Part shown: in pieces, positions 1 to 6,228 of the stretch
Numbering within the stretch: the stretch's first letter is position 1
Layout: every line of letters begins with the position of its first letter
NCBI GenBank assembly: GCA_036172345.1
Contig: JASFBB010000331.1
Span: forward strand, 1-9,380
Length of the DNA stretch: 9,380 bases
Reading direction: 5' to 3'
DNA from: NAK82 sp036172345
GTDB taxonomy: Bacteria; Chloroflexota; Anaerolineae; 4572-78; NAK82
Translations under genes and position numbers: made by a program
The notes under the pieces: generated by a model
Databases searched by the model: none
What the model was told of the DNA's origin: nothing
The model's input: the letters and a program-made list of their open reading frames with translations, nothing else

Positions 1-525
1 CAGGCGGCGCGCGCGCACTACGAACAGGCGCTGGCGCTCTACCGGCAGATCGGCGACCGTTACAGCCTGGCGCGCGCCATCTTACTCTCCTTCGCGCCGT
101 TCTGTCTACGCCACGGCCGCATCCGCGAGGCCTTCTCCGCGTATGCCGAAGGTCTGATAGCCACCTTGTCGTTGGACAGCACCTTCTTCCTGGCCTTTCT
201 GCACGGCGCCTTCTCCCAAGTGCGTGACCTGGTGCGTGCCCAGCCCGCCCAGGCAGCCGCGGGTTGCGCCCTCCTGCTGCAGGCATTGCCCTCCACCCTG
301 GAGGAAGTACAGCGGGCAGGGAATGAGCGGGCTGCCTTCTTGCTCACCATAGCGCTGGCCATCTTCCAGGTCAGCGGCTTGGTCGCCATCGCGCGCACGG
401 AGTCAGGCGAAGAACGCCGCGCCACATTCCAACAGGCGCGCGCACTGGCATCTCAGGTGGACCAGGCCACCGACGCGATGTTCGAATTGGTGGCCTGGGT
501 GGATGAGATGGCGGACATACCATAA
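1..525 (+). CDS. TPR-repeat protein, C-terminal fragment (5' end outside window)
   Basis: The reading frame is open from the first base to the TAA at 523-525, so this is the last 174 residues of a longer protein; a start at the internal TTG at 166 is not needed. The first ~23 residues (AARAHYEQALALYRQIGDR) fit the tetratricopeptide helix pattern, with small residues at the packing positions. The next ~30 residues (RIREAFSAYAEGL) look like a second, degenerate repeat. The rest is alpha-helical and rich in Ala, Leu and Gln without a recognisable catalytic motif. Such TPR tails are common at the C-terminus of large bacterial signalling ATPases and transcription regulators (NB-ARC/SARP- or MalT-like) and of stand-alone scaffold proteins. 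Which of these it is cannot be told from the fragment. A 147-nt intergenic region with its own promoter separates it from the next gene, so it is probably the end of a separate transcription unit. Confidence 0.7.
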   Translation, partial: QAARAHYEQALALYRQIGDRYSLARAILLSFAPFCLRHGRIREAFSAYAEGLIATLSLDSTFFLAFLHGAFSQVRDLVRAQPAQAAAGCALLLQALPSTLEEVQRAGNERAAFLLTIALAIFQVSGLVAIARTESGEERRATFQQARALASQVDQATDAMFELVAWVDEMADIP

Positions 526-590
526 TCAATTTAAATAAAGAGCACTAAAATGCACCTCTCCTACGAGCTGCATTTCGTAACCCATATAAC

Positions 591-619
591 TTGACACATC
601 CTCTCCCCTTCGGGATAAT
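591..619 (+). promoter_or_regulatory. Near-consensus sigma-70 promoter of the toxin-antitoxin module
   Basis: A perfect -35 box TTGACA at 591-596 is followed by a 17-nt spacer and GATAAT at 614-619, which matches the -10 consensus at five of six bases. The expected transcription start is near 626. This gives a leader of about 47 nt to the Shine-Dalgarno/TTG start of the toxin, and it makes the upstream in-frame GTG at 634 an unlikely start because it would sit only ~8 nt into the mRNA with no ribosome site. Antitoxins of this type usually repress their own promoter, so an operator should overlap this site. I see no clear long palindrome. Confidence 0.7.
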
Positions 620-662
620 AGGCGTAGTCGGGCGTGCGGAGCGGCGGCCCAGTTTGCGAACT

Positions 663-667
663 AGGAG
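663..667 (+). promoter_or_regulatory. Ribosome binding site fixing the TTG start of the toxin
   Basis: AGGAG at 663-667 lies 5 nt before the TTG at 673. The peptide from that TTG, (M)RIVGCVWPAEV, matches the usual N-terminus of BrnT-like proteins. The upstream GTG at 634 has no comparable site. Confidence 0.65.
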
Positions 668-672
668 ACAGG

Positions 673-957
673 TTGAGGATCGTCGGCTGCGTCTGGCCCG
701 CGGAGGTCGCCCAATCAGTGCGTCGGCGCCATAACATCGAACCGGATGAGGTGGACGAAGTGCTCATTGGGCATCCGCACTTCCGTTTCGTGGAAGAAAC
801 CTTTCATCCTGGCGAGGCAGTCTACGTGGCATTGGGACAGACCGAGGCGGGGCGCTACCTGGCCGTCTTTTTCACTCTCACGTTGGACGAACGGGCGCGC
901 ATCCTGTGGGCACGCGACATGCGCCGCGCTGAGCGAATGCGGTATGAGCAGGCGTAG
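673..957 (+). CDS. brnT: BrnT-like (DUF497) type II toxin, RelE-fold ribonuclease family
   Basis: This 94-residue protein matches the BrnT/DUF497 pattern along its length. It has a short beta strand followed by WPAEV (8-12), then RRHNIEPDEVDEVL (18-31), a central segment with YVALGQTEAGRYLAVFF (51-67), and the C-terminal signature ARDMRRAERMRYE (80-92). BrnT toxins adopt a RelE-like fold and inhibit translation by cleaving RNA until bound by their antitoxin; this role is known for the family and not shown here. I chose the TTG at 673 because of the AGGAG 5 nt upstream and because family members begin at this strand. A GTG at 634 would add 13 residues, RSGGPVCELGDR-like, that do not look like the family. 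The gene overlaps the antitoxin start by 14 nt, the usual toxin-first order for this module, which implies translational coupling. Confidence 0.82.
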   Translation: MRIVGCVWPAEVAQSVRRRHNIEPDEVDEVLIGHPHFRFVEETFHPGEAVYVALGQTEAGRYLAVFFTLTLDERARILWARDMRRAERMRYEQA

Positions 958-1228
958 AAGCACCCTCTCGCAGGCTACATCCTACCGGGCGATGGCACGG
1001 TTTTGGGACACGCACGACCTGGCCGACTACTGGGCGCAGACGCGTCCGCAGGAGTTTGAGGTGGCCTATCAGGCCGAGGTGACCTACTTCGCCATCAAAA
1101 GCAGCTTGGCGGCAATGCTGAGCGAGATTGCGCGCCGACGCGAGGTCTCTCCAGAGACGTTGCTCAACGCCTGGGTGCGCGATCGTTTGTTGGATGAAAT
1201 AACCGATCTGGGATCGGATGAAATGTGA
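944..1228 (+). CDS. CopG/ribbon-helix-helix antitoxin partner of the BrnT-like toxin
   Basis: This 94-residue protein has two recognisable parts. Residues 19-30 (RFWDTHDLADYW) are the hallmark N-terminal motif of CopG-family antitoxins found beside BrnT-like toxins. Residues ~46-85 look like a ribbon-helix-helix unit: a strand (TYFAIKSS), a first helix (LAAMLSEIARRR), a turn (EVSP) and a second helix (ETLLNAWVRDRLLDE). The ATG at 944 lies inside the toxin gene and the 14-nt overlap suggests coupled translation. A longer version of the frame reaching back to 746 would run antisense in meaning to the toxin's own frame and has no family support. The protein should neutralise the toxin and, with it, repress the promoter at 591-619. 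Only 15 nt separate its stop from the ABC ATPase start, so read-through into the transporter genes is likely. Confidence 0.82.
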   Translation: MSRRRSTLSQATSYRAMARFWDTHDLADYWAQTRPQEFEVAYQAEVTYFAIKSSLAAMLSEIARRREVSPETLLNAWVRDRLLDEITDLGSDEM

Positions 1229-1243
1229 AGCGGGAGAGGTCGG

Positions 1244-2860
1244 ATGGATCGATCGGATGCTCCGCCGGCGGTGGAGATGCGCGGCATTGTCAAACGCTTC
1301 CCCGGCGTGCTTGCCAACGACCATATCCACTTTGCGGTACACGCGGGTGAGATCCATGCGCTGCTGGGCGAAAATGGGGCGGGCAAGAGCACCCTGATGA
1401 ACATCCTGAGCGGGCTCTACCGTCCCGACGCGGGCGAGATCTGGCTTTGCCCGCGTGGTGAAAAGCAACCGCGCCGCGTGGACATCCGTTCGCCGCGTGA
1501 TGCCATCAACTTGGGCATCGGCATGGTGCACCAACACTTCATGCTGGTACCGACGCTTACTGTCGCTGAAAATGTGATCTTGGGCTTGAAGTCACCGCGC
1601 TTTCTGTTGCGCATGCGCCAGGTGGAAGAACGTATTGCCGCCCTGTCGCGGCAATACCATTTGCGAGTGCATCCCTCTGCCTATATCTGGCAGCTCTCGG
1701 TGGGCGAACAGCAGCGCGTTGAGATCATCAAGCTGCTCTACCGCGGTGCCGAGGTGCTCATCCTGGACGAGCCGACGGCGGTGTTGACGCCCCAGGAGTC
1801 GGAGCAGCTGGGACACACATTGCGCCGTATGGCCGAAGAGGGCAAGGCGATCATTTTCATCACCCACAAGCTGGATGAAGTGATCGCCTTTTCCGACCGC
1901 GTGACAGTGCTGCGTGCCGGCCGCAACATCGCCACCTTGGATACCGTCGCGACCGACAAAGCGGAGTTGGCGCGGCTGATGGTGGGCCGCGAGGTGCTCT
2001 TCCGCCTGGAGAAGCCGGCAAGTGTGGTGTGCACCGATGGGGAGCCTCCCGTCCTAGAGGTGGAGGAGGTCGAAGCACTCAACGATCGCGGGTTGCCTGC
2101 GCTGCGGGGGGTGTCCTTGCAGGTGTGCAGCGGTGAGATCCTGGGCATCGCCGGTGTGGCAGGCAACGGCCAGAGCGAGCTGGCCGAGGTAGTTACCGGC
2201 TTGCGGCCGGTGACACGCGGGCGCATCTTGGTGCGTGGTCAAGATCTCACCAACCAGCCTCCATTGCGCTTTATCGAGGCGGGTGTCAGCCATATCCCCG
2301 GTGATCGCTTGGGCATGGGGTTGGCCGGCAATCTGCCCGTGAGCGATAACCTGATTATGAAAGCATACCGTCGGGGGCCGCTTGCCAACGGGCCTTTTCT
2401 CTCCCGGCATGCTGTCATGAGCTTCGCGCGCAATCTCATTCAGGCATTTCAAATCGTCACACCGACGCCTATGTCGCCAGTGCGCACCCTTTCCGGTGGC
2501 AACTTGCAGAAGACCATCCTGGCGCGTGAGATCACTGCCAGCCGTGACTTCGCCGCTGACCGCCGCCGTGTCTTGATCGCGATCCACCCCACTCGTGGCC
2601 TGGACGTGGGTGCCACTGAGGCGGTGCATCGCACCCTGCTTGAACAGCGTGCCCAGGGCGCCGCCATCCTGTTGATTTCGGAGGATCTGGAGGAGCTGCT
2701 GGCTCTGGCCGACCGCATCGCTGTCATATATGAAGGACACATTATGGGCGTGGTGGACGCCGCGTCGGCCAACATCGAACAGCTAGGTCTGATGATGGCT
2801 GGAGAGCGCCGTGCACCGGTTTCACCCGTGGAGGACGAGCTTCAGGAGCGATCGAGGTGA
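1244..2860 (+). CDS. nupO: Nucleoside-class (BMP-associated) ABC importer, double-domain ATP-binding protein
   Basis: This 538-residue protein has two ABC ATPase domains fused in tandem, the architecture of NupO/YufO and related sugar importers. Domain 1 is complete: Walker A GENGAGKST (42-50), Q-loop Q97, signature LSVGEQ (151-156), Walker B VLILDEP (171-177) and H-loop H208. Domain 2 is degenerate: the P-loop reads GVAGNGQSE (304-312) without the lysine, the signature LSGGN (416-420) is kept, Walker B is VLIAIHP (443-449) without the Asp-Glu pair, and the H-loop histidine is Glu (480). This asymmetry is normal for the family, leaving one competent hydrolysis site. A few extra residues (about 431-441) precede Walker B compared with the relatives I know. 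The start ATG has GGGAGAGG (1232-1239) upstream. Two matching permeases follow. The substrate is inferred (nucleosides or similar) from family resemblance only. Confidence 0.88.
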   Translation: MDRSDAPPAVEMRGIVKRFPGVLANDHIHFAVHAGEIHALLGENGAGKSTLMNILSGLYRPDAGEIWLCPRGEKQPRRVDIRSPRDAINLGIGMVHQHFMLVPTLTVAENVILGLKSPRFLLRMRQVEERIAALSRQYHLRVHPSAYIWQLSVGEQQRVEIIKLLYRGAEVLILDEPTAVLTPQESEQLGHTLRRMAEEGKAIIFITHKLDEVIAFSDRVTVLRAGRNIATLDTVATDKAELARLMVGREVLFRLEKPASVVCTDGEPPVLEVEEVEALNDRGLPALRGVSLQVCSGEILGIAGVAGNGQSELAEVVTGLRPVTRGRILVRGQDLTNQPPLRFIEAGVSHIPGDRLGMGLAGNLPVSDNLIMKAYRRGPLANGPFLSRHAVMSFARNLIQAFQIVTPTPMSPVRTLSGGNLQKTILAREITASRDFAADRRRVLIAIHPTRGLDVGATEAVHRTLLEQRAQGAAILLISEDLEELLALADRIAVIYEGHIMGVVDAASANIEQLGLMMAGERRAPVSPVEDELQERSR

Positions 2861-2868
2861 AAACAAGG

Positions 2869-2894
2869 CGCGGCCACCATGCTTTCTGGCCGCG
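2869..2894 (+). repeat. GC-rich inverted repeat (hairpin) between transporter genes
   Basis: CGCGGCCA at 2869-2876 and TGGCCGCG at 2887-2894 are perfect inverted copies with a 10-nt loop. The stem starts 8 nt after the ATPase stop codon. It is not followed directly by a T-run; a run of five T lies about 17 nt further on. It could stabilise the upstream mRNA segment or lower expression of the permeases relative to the ATPase. It is a poor match to a full intrinsic terminator. Confidence 0.55.
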
Positions 2895-2933
2895 GTTTAA
2901 AGACCGGCTGTTTTTCGTCTGATATTCGGGATC

Positions 2934-2937
2934 GGAG
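2934..2937 (+). promoter_or_regulatory. Ribosome binding site fixing the ATG of permease 1
   Basis: GGAG at 2934-2937 stands 6 nt before the ATG at 2944. The in-frame TTG at 2938 directly abuts this site with no spacing, so translation should begin at the ATG. Confidence 0.6.
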
Positions 2938-2943
2938 TTGGTT

Positions 2944-4077
2944 ATGCCATTCTCGCTGAAGCTGGAAAAGCGTCTGGAGGAGTCCCAGCTCATCGCATTT
3001 GTGGTGCCGGTGGGATCGTTGTTGTTGGCATTGGTGTTCGGCGCCATTTTGCTACAAGCGGTGGGTGCCAATCCGTGGCGCACCTACAGTGCGATGCTCG
3101 AAGGGGCATTCGGCACGCCCGCCCAATGGGCACAGGGCGACTTTTACGCTCTGACCGAGACGCTCGTCAAAGCAACCCCGCTGATGATCTGTGGTCTGGC
3201 CGTCTCGATCGCCTTTCGCATGCTGTTTTGGAACATCGGTGCCGAAGGCCAGCTGGTGATGGGCGGCTTCGCCGCTGGCGCAGTGGCGCTCTGGCTGCCC
3301 GATATAGCGCCGTGGCTGCCCCGCTGGATATTTTTGCCACTGATGGCATTGGCCGGTATCGTGGCTGGAGCGACATGGGGCATCCTGCCCGGCCTGCTGA
3401 AAGCCTACGTCCGAGTCAATGAGATCATCACCACCTTGATGCTGAACTACATTGCCATTCTCTGGCTGCAACACCTCTACTACGGTCCTTGGAAGGATCC
3501 GAAGGGTTTCGGCTTTCCCGGCACAGCACAGTTCGCGCCGTTCACTTGGCTGCCGCGCTTGTTTGGCCGCGTGCACCTGGGCCTGGTGTTTGCCATTCTG
3601 GCAGCTATTTTCATCTGGCTGGTGCTGAGCCGCACGCGTTGGGGGTATGAGATTCGCCTGATCGGCGAGAACCCTGTCGCGGCGCGCTACGCGGGTATCA
3701 ACATCGGGCGCAATATCATATTGGTGATGTTTCTCTCCGGAGGGTTAGCCGGCCTGGCCGGCATGGCGGAGGTGGCTGGCATCTCGCATCGCCTGCAGCA
3801 CGGGTTGGCCGTCGGCTATGGCTTTACTGCTATTATCGTCGCCTGGCTAGCTCGGCTCAATCCGTGGGGAGTGGTTGTGGTGGCATTCCTGTTGGCTGCA
3901 TTGTTGGTGGGCGGTGATCAGATTCAGATTACAATGGGCCTTCCCGCCGCGGTGGCGTCGGTATTACAGGGTGCCATCCTTTTCTGCATGCTGGGAGGCA
4001 ACATCCTGACGAGCTATCGAGTGCGCATCGTGCGCAGAGTACCCGCCAGGACGGTACAAGCTGCCCAAGAGGGTTGA
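2944..4077 (+). CDS. nupP: Nucleoside-class ABC importer, permease subunit 1 (BPD_transp_2 family)
   Basis: This 377-residue polytopic membrane protein is of the NupP/YufP type. A short positively charged cytoplasmic start (residues 1-15) precedes a hydrophobic helix (17-40). Family landmarks follow: FWNIGAEGQLVMGG (95-108), VNEIITTLMLNYI (158-170) and the cytoplasmic coupling loop GENPVAARYAGI (241-252) that contacts the ATPase. About nine to ten hydrophobic segments can be counted, the last near 335-357, before a basic tail. It pairs with the second permease to form the membrane channel. The start at ATG 2944 is preferred over the TTG two codons earlier because of the GGAG site. The TGA at 4075-4077 is followed almost at once by the next permease, so the two are surely co-translated. 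Length and motifs are normal for the family. Confidence 0.88.
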   Translation: MPFSLKLEKRLEESQLIAFVVPVGSLLLALVFGAILLQAVGANPWRTYSAMLEGAFGTPAQWAQGDFYALTETLVKATPLMICGLAVSIAFRMLFWNIGAEGQLVMGGFAAGAVALWLPDIAPWLPRWIFLPLMALAGIVAGATWGILPGLLKAYVRVNEIITTLMLNYIAILWLQHLYYGPWKDPKGFGFPGTAQFAPFTWLPRLFGRVHLGLVFAILAAIFIWLVLSRTRWGYEIRLIGENPVAARYAGINIGRNIILVMFLSGGLAGLAGMAEVAGISHRLQHGLAVGYGFTAIIVAWLARLNPWGVVVVAFLLAALLVGGDQIQITMGLPAAVASVLQGAILFCMLGGNILTSYRVRIVRRVPARTVQAAQEG

Positions 4078-4085
4078 GTGCTATT

Positions 4086-5042
4086 ATGGATGTGGCATTG
4101 TTTATCTCGATTCTAACCATCACCATCCGCGCCGGCACCTCTCTGCTCTACGCTACCATCGGTGAAATTCTGACCGAGCGCTCCGGCATCCTGAACCTGG
4201 GTGTGGAAGGAATGATGATTATGGGCGCTGTGAGCGCCTTTGCTGCCGCCTTTCACACGGGCAGTGTTTGGATAGGCGTGGTGACGGCAATCGCAGTTGG
4301 CGGAACGTTGGCGTTGATCCACGCCTTTCTGACAATCACATTGCGCGCCGATCAAGTGGTCTCTGGATTGGCGTTGACCATTTTCGGCTCCGGTCTGGCC
4401 AGCTTCCTGGGACAGCGGTTGGGGCCGGGTGGCCAACCATTGGTGGGTCAGGTTGGTCCCCGGTTCGAGAAGATCGCCCTGCCGGTGTTGAGCGATATTC
4501 CCTTATTCGGCGACGCCATGTTCCGCCAGGATATCTTGGTGTACGGCATGTATCTGCTTGTGCCTCTGGCATGGTTCATCCTTTACCAAACGCGACCGGG
4601 GTTGCATCTGCGCGCGGTGGGAGAGAGCCCTCACACCGCCGACGCAATGGGTGTCAACGTACCTGGCCTGCGCTATTTCTATACGGTGCTGGGTGGCATG
4701 CTCGTGGGCCTCGGCGGTGCCCATCTCTCGCTTGCCTACACACCAGGCTGGACCGAAAACCTGACCAGCGGGCGCGGCTGGATCGCTATTGCCTTGGTCA
4801 TCTTTGCGACATGGGATCCGGCACGTGCAGTGATTGGTGCGTTGCTGTTCGGCGGAGTCAATGCCATCCAGTTTCGTCTGCAAGCGGCCGGCACCACCAT
4901 TCCGGCAGCGTTTCTGAACATGTTGCCCTATGCGTTCACCATCATCGTGCTTGTGCTGATCACCTGGTGGGAAGCATTTCGCAAGCGCGTCGGTGCACCG
5001 GCCGCTCTGGGGATCCCGTATATGCGTGAGGAAGCCGTGTAA
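4086..5042 (+). CDS. nupQ: Nucleoside-class ABC importer, permease subunit 2 (BPD_transp_2 family)
   Basis: This 318-residue membrane protein is the shorter partner permease (NupQ/YufQ type). Diagnostic segments are ERSGILNLGVEGMM (31-44), LRADQVVSGLALTIFGSG (86-103) and the coupling loop GESPHTADAMGV (179-190). The C-terminal third holds two hydrophobic helices (about 246-262 and 276-296) and a short charged tail. I place the start at ATG 4086 because relatives begin close to this point (MDVALFISIL). A TTG at 4074 would add four residues and make a 4-nt overlap with permease 1, and cannot be excluded. It should form the heterodimeric channel with permease 1. A 51-nt gap then leads to msrP. 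No terminator follows, so transcripts could continue into msrP. No gene for a substrate-binding lipoprotein is seen on either side. Confidence 0.87.
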   Translation: MDVALFISILTITIRAGTSLLYATIGEILTERSGILNLGVEGMMIMGAVSAFAAAFHTGSVWIGVVTAIAVGGTLALIHAFLTITLRADQVVSGLALTIFGSGLASFLGQRLGPGGQPLVGQVGPRFEKIALPVLSDIPLFGDAMFRQDILVYGMYLLVPLAWFILYQTRPGLHLRAVGESPHTADAMGVNVPGLRYFYTVLGGMLVGLGGAHLSLAYTPGWTENLTSGRGWIAIALVIFATWDPARAVIGALLFGGVNAIQFRLQAAGTTIPAAFLNMLPYAFTIIVLVLITWWEAFRKRVGAPAALGIPYMREEAV

Positions 5043-5078
5043 GCAGTTGCGAGTGTGGAGTAAGGTTTTATAGTCTGG

Positions 5079-5085
5079 AAGGAGG
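5079..5085 (+). promoter_or_regulatory. Strong ribosome binding site supporting the GTG start of msrP
   Basis: AAGGAGG at 5079-5085 is complementary to the 16S rRNA tail and lies 8 nt before the GTG at 5094. It is the strongest ribosome site in the window, and it decides the non-ATG start, which puts the Tat motif at residues 25-30. Confidence 0.7.
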
Positions 5086-5093
5086 GAACGAGT

Positions 5094-6146
5094 GTGTCTA
5101 GTTATTTACACCGTTCCAGCCCCGTCAAGTCCTCTGAGCTCACCTCGGAGCATGTGTATCACACGCGGCGTCGTTTCATAAAGATGATGGGCTTTTGGCT
5201 TGCTGGAACGTTGGTGCCGGCGTGCACCGCTTCCCAAGCGCAGCCTATGATGCAACAGCCAACGACTAGGACTGCTGAAGCAACCCAGATATTCTATACG
5301 CCCAGCTTTACCCCAACGGACGTTGCCACTCAAGGAGCTGAGGTGTCAACCCATGTGACACCCTATGCCCAGGCACAGCAGGACGAGCTGGGAAGTCCCC
5401 TGACACCTTACGATAGGGTGATCGGCTACACCAACTTCTACGAATTCACGATGTCCAAGCAAGGGGTGGCAGCGTCGGCTAAGGACTTCAAGATATCGCC
5501 ATGGGAAGTGAAAGTAGAAGGTTTGGTACATCGGCCACGTACCTTTGGCTTGGAAGATTTGCTCAAAAAGTTCCCCCAGGAAGAGCGTGTGTACCGGATG
5601 CGCTGTGTTGAGACGTGGTCTATGGTGATCCCATGGCAGGGCTTTGCCCTCAGCCATCTGCTTAAGGAAGTGGAGCCAATGGGAAGTGCGCGATTCGTGC
5701 GTTTCGAATCGGTCTATCGACCTGAGGAGATGCCCGGCCAGAGCACACCGGGTTATCCGTGGCCCTACCAAGAAGGCCTGCGCCTGGACGAGGCGATGCA
5801 CGAGCTCACCATTCTAGCCACCGGACTATATGGAACCCCTTTGCCGGTCCAGAACGGCGCTCCAGTGCGCTTGGTGGTACCCTGGAAGTATGGCTTCAAG
5901 AGCATCAAATCCATCGTAAAGATCGAGCTAGTAGAGGAGCAGCCAGCCACTTTATGGTCCACCGTCGCTCCGCACGAGTATGGCTTCTATGCTAATGTGA
6001 ACCCCGAAGTACCTCACCCGCGCTGGTCACAAGCGAGCGAGCAACGCATCGGCGAATCAGGTTGTCGCCCGACATTGCTGTTCAACGGCTATGCCGAACA
6101 GGTCGCTGACCTGTATAGAGGGATGGATCTGCGGCAATATTTCTGA
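5094..6146 (+). CDS. msrP: Protein-methionine-sulfoxide reductase catalytic subunit MsrP (YedY), Tat-exported molybdoenzyme
   Basis: This 350-residue protein is a close match to MsrP/YedY of the sulfite-oxidase fold. Known MsrP reduces oxidised methionines in exported proteins using a molybdopterin cofactor and electrons from the membrane haem protein MsrQ. Visible here: a twin-arginine signal, RRRFIK (25-30) followed by a hydrophobic stretch (31-43); the substrate-side block YTNFYEF (112-118); the Mo-ligand cysteine C171 in MRCVETWSMVIPW (169-181); MPGQ (213-216); the basic cofactor-pocket run VVPWKYGFKSIKSIV (261-275); and the terminal FNGYAEQVADLYRGMDLR (330-347). C44 after LVPA might be lipidated, but Pro at -2 fits the lipobox poorly. 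A Thr/Gln-rich linker of about 60 residues separates signal and catalytic domain. The start is GTG 5094 with a strong ribosome site. No msrQ gene follows; the next gene is a radical SAM enzyme with its own promoter. Confidence 0.93.
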   Translation: MSSYLHRSSPVKSSELTSEHVYHTRRRFIKMMGFWLAGTLVPACTASQAQPMMQQPTTRTAEATQIFYTPSFTPTDVATQGAEVSTHVTPYAQAQQDELGSPLTPYDRVIGYTNFYEFTMSKQGVAASAKDFKISPWEVKVEGLVHRPRTFGLEDLLKKFPQEERVYRMRCVETWSMVIPWQGFALSHLLKEVEPMGSARFVRFESVYRPEEMPGQSTPGYPWPYQEGLRLDEAMHELTILATGLYGTPLPVQNGAPVRLVVPWKYGFKSIKSIVKIELVEEQPATLWSTVAPHEYGFYANVNPEVPHPRWSQASEQRIGESGCRPTLLFNGYAEQVADLYRGMDLRQYF

Positions 6147-6168
6147 CACACCCGTAGATATGACCCCT

Positions 6169-6197
6169 TGGACATAGCTAGTTTCCCATGATATTAT
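6169..6197 (+). promoter_or_regulatory. Sigma-70 promoter with extended -10 upstream of the radical SAM gene
   Basis: TGGACA at 6169-6174 (five of six -35 bases), a 17-nt spacer and TATTAT at 6192-6197 (five of six -10 bases) are joined by the extended -10 dinucleotide TG at 6189-6190. The expected start of transcription is near 6204, leaving a ~25-nt leader to the TTG at 6229. The in-frame ATG at 6196 lies inside the -10 box and cannot be on this transcript. Confidence 0.65.
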
Positions 6198-6200
6198 GGG
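6185..6200 (+). promoter_or_regulatory. Near-palindrome over the -10 box, possible operator
   Basis: CCCATGATATTATGGG (6185-6200) is a 16-bp palindrome broken by a single mismatched pair (positions 6190/6195). It is centred on the promoter's -10 element, where a bound regulator would block RNA polymerase. That it is an operator is inference; the symmetry is seen directly. Confidence 0.35.
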
Positions 6201-6218
6201 AGCCGGCTTTTGCGATCT

Positions 6219-6223
6219 GGAGG
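6219..6223 (+). promoter_or_regulatory. Ribosome binding site fixing the TTG start of the radical SAM gene
   Basis: GGAGG at 6219-6223 is 5 nt before the TTG at 6229. The alternative ATG at 6196 has no ribosome site and sits within the promoter. Confidence 0.65.
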
Positions 6224-6228
6224 CCCAG

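Larger units (their letters stand above)
526..672 (+). other. Intergenic region upstream of the toxin-antitoxin genes
   Basis: This stretch separates the TPR gene from the toxin. It begins with an AT-rich patch (about 521-550) that stands out from the GC-rich surroundings. A 7-bp inverted repeat, AAATGCA at 548-554 and TGCATTT at 569-575, encloses a 14-nt loop. No T-run of terminator type follows it, so I do not call a terminator. The toxin promoter lies at 591-619, followed by a leader of about 47 nt to the TTG at 673. A 4-bp hairpin (651-662) sits directly before the ribosome binding site. Confidence 0.5.
2861..2943 (+). other. Intra-operon spacer between ATPase and first permease
   Basis: This 83-nt gap is long for an operon whose other junction (permease 1 to permease 2) is only 8 nt. 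It contains a perfect 8-bp hairpin (2869-2894), annotated separately, and ends with the ribosome site GGAG (2934-2937). I see no convincing promoter in it. Confidence 0.55.

Noticed and set aside
548..575. 7-bp inverted repeat after the TPR gene as a terminator
   Set aside because: The stem is AT-rich, the loop is 14 nt and no T-run follows.
878..1537. Long minus-strand open frame (219 codons) across the antitoxin and ATPase start
   Set aside because: It lies antisense to two confidently assigned genes, its peptide has no recognisable motif, and long antisense frames are expected in GC-rich DNA.
2054..2740. Minus-strand frame of 228 codons inside the ATPase gene
   Set aside because: It covers the second ATPase domain, whose signature motifs are clear on the plus strand.
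2896..2926. TTTAAA ... GATATT as an internal promoter for permease 1
   Set aside because: The spacer is 19 nt, both boxes are weak and it sits in the middle of a functional operon.
4268..5029. Second plus-strand frame of 253 codons inside permease 2
   Set aside because: It is a shifted frame of a clear membrane-protein gene; the peptide is rich in Arg, His and Ser with no domain, as is usual for frame shadows.
5047..5074. Possible promoter TTGCGA, 16 nt, TATAGT before msrP
   Set aside because: The -35 is poor and the transcript would begin at about 5081, cutting into the ribosome binding site; read-through from the transporter genes is at least as likely.
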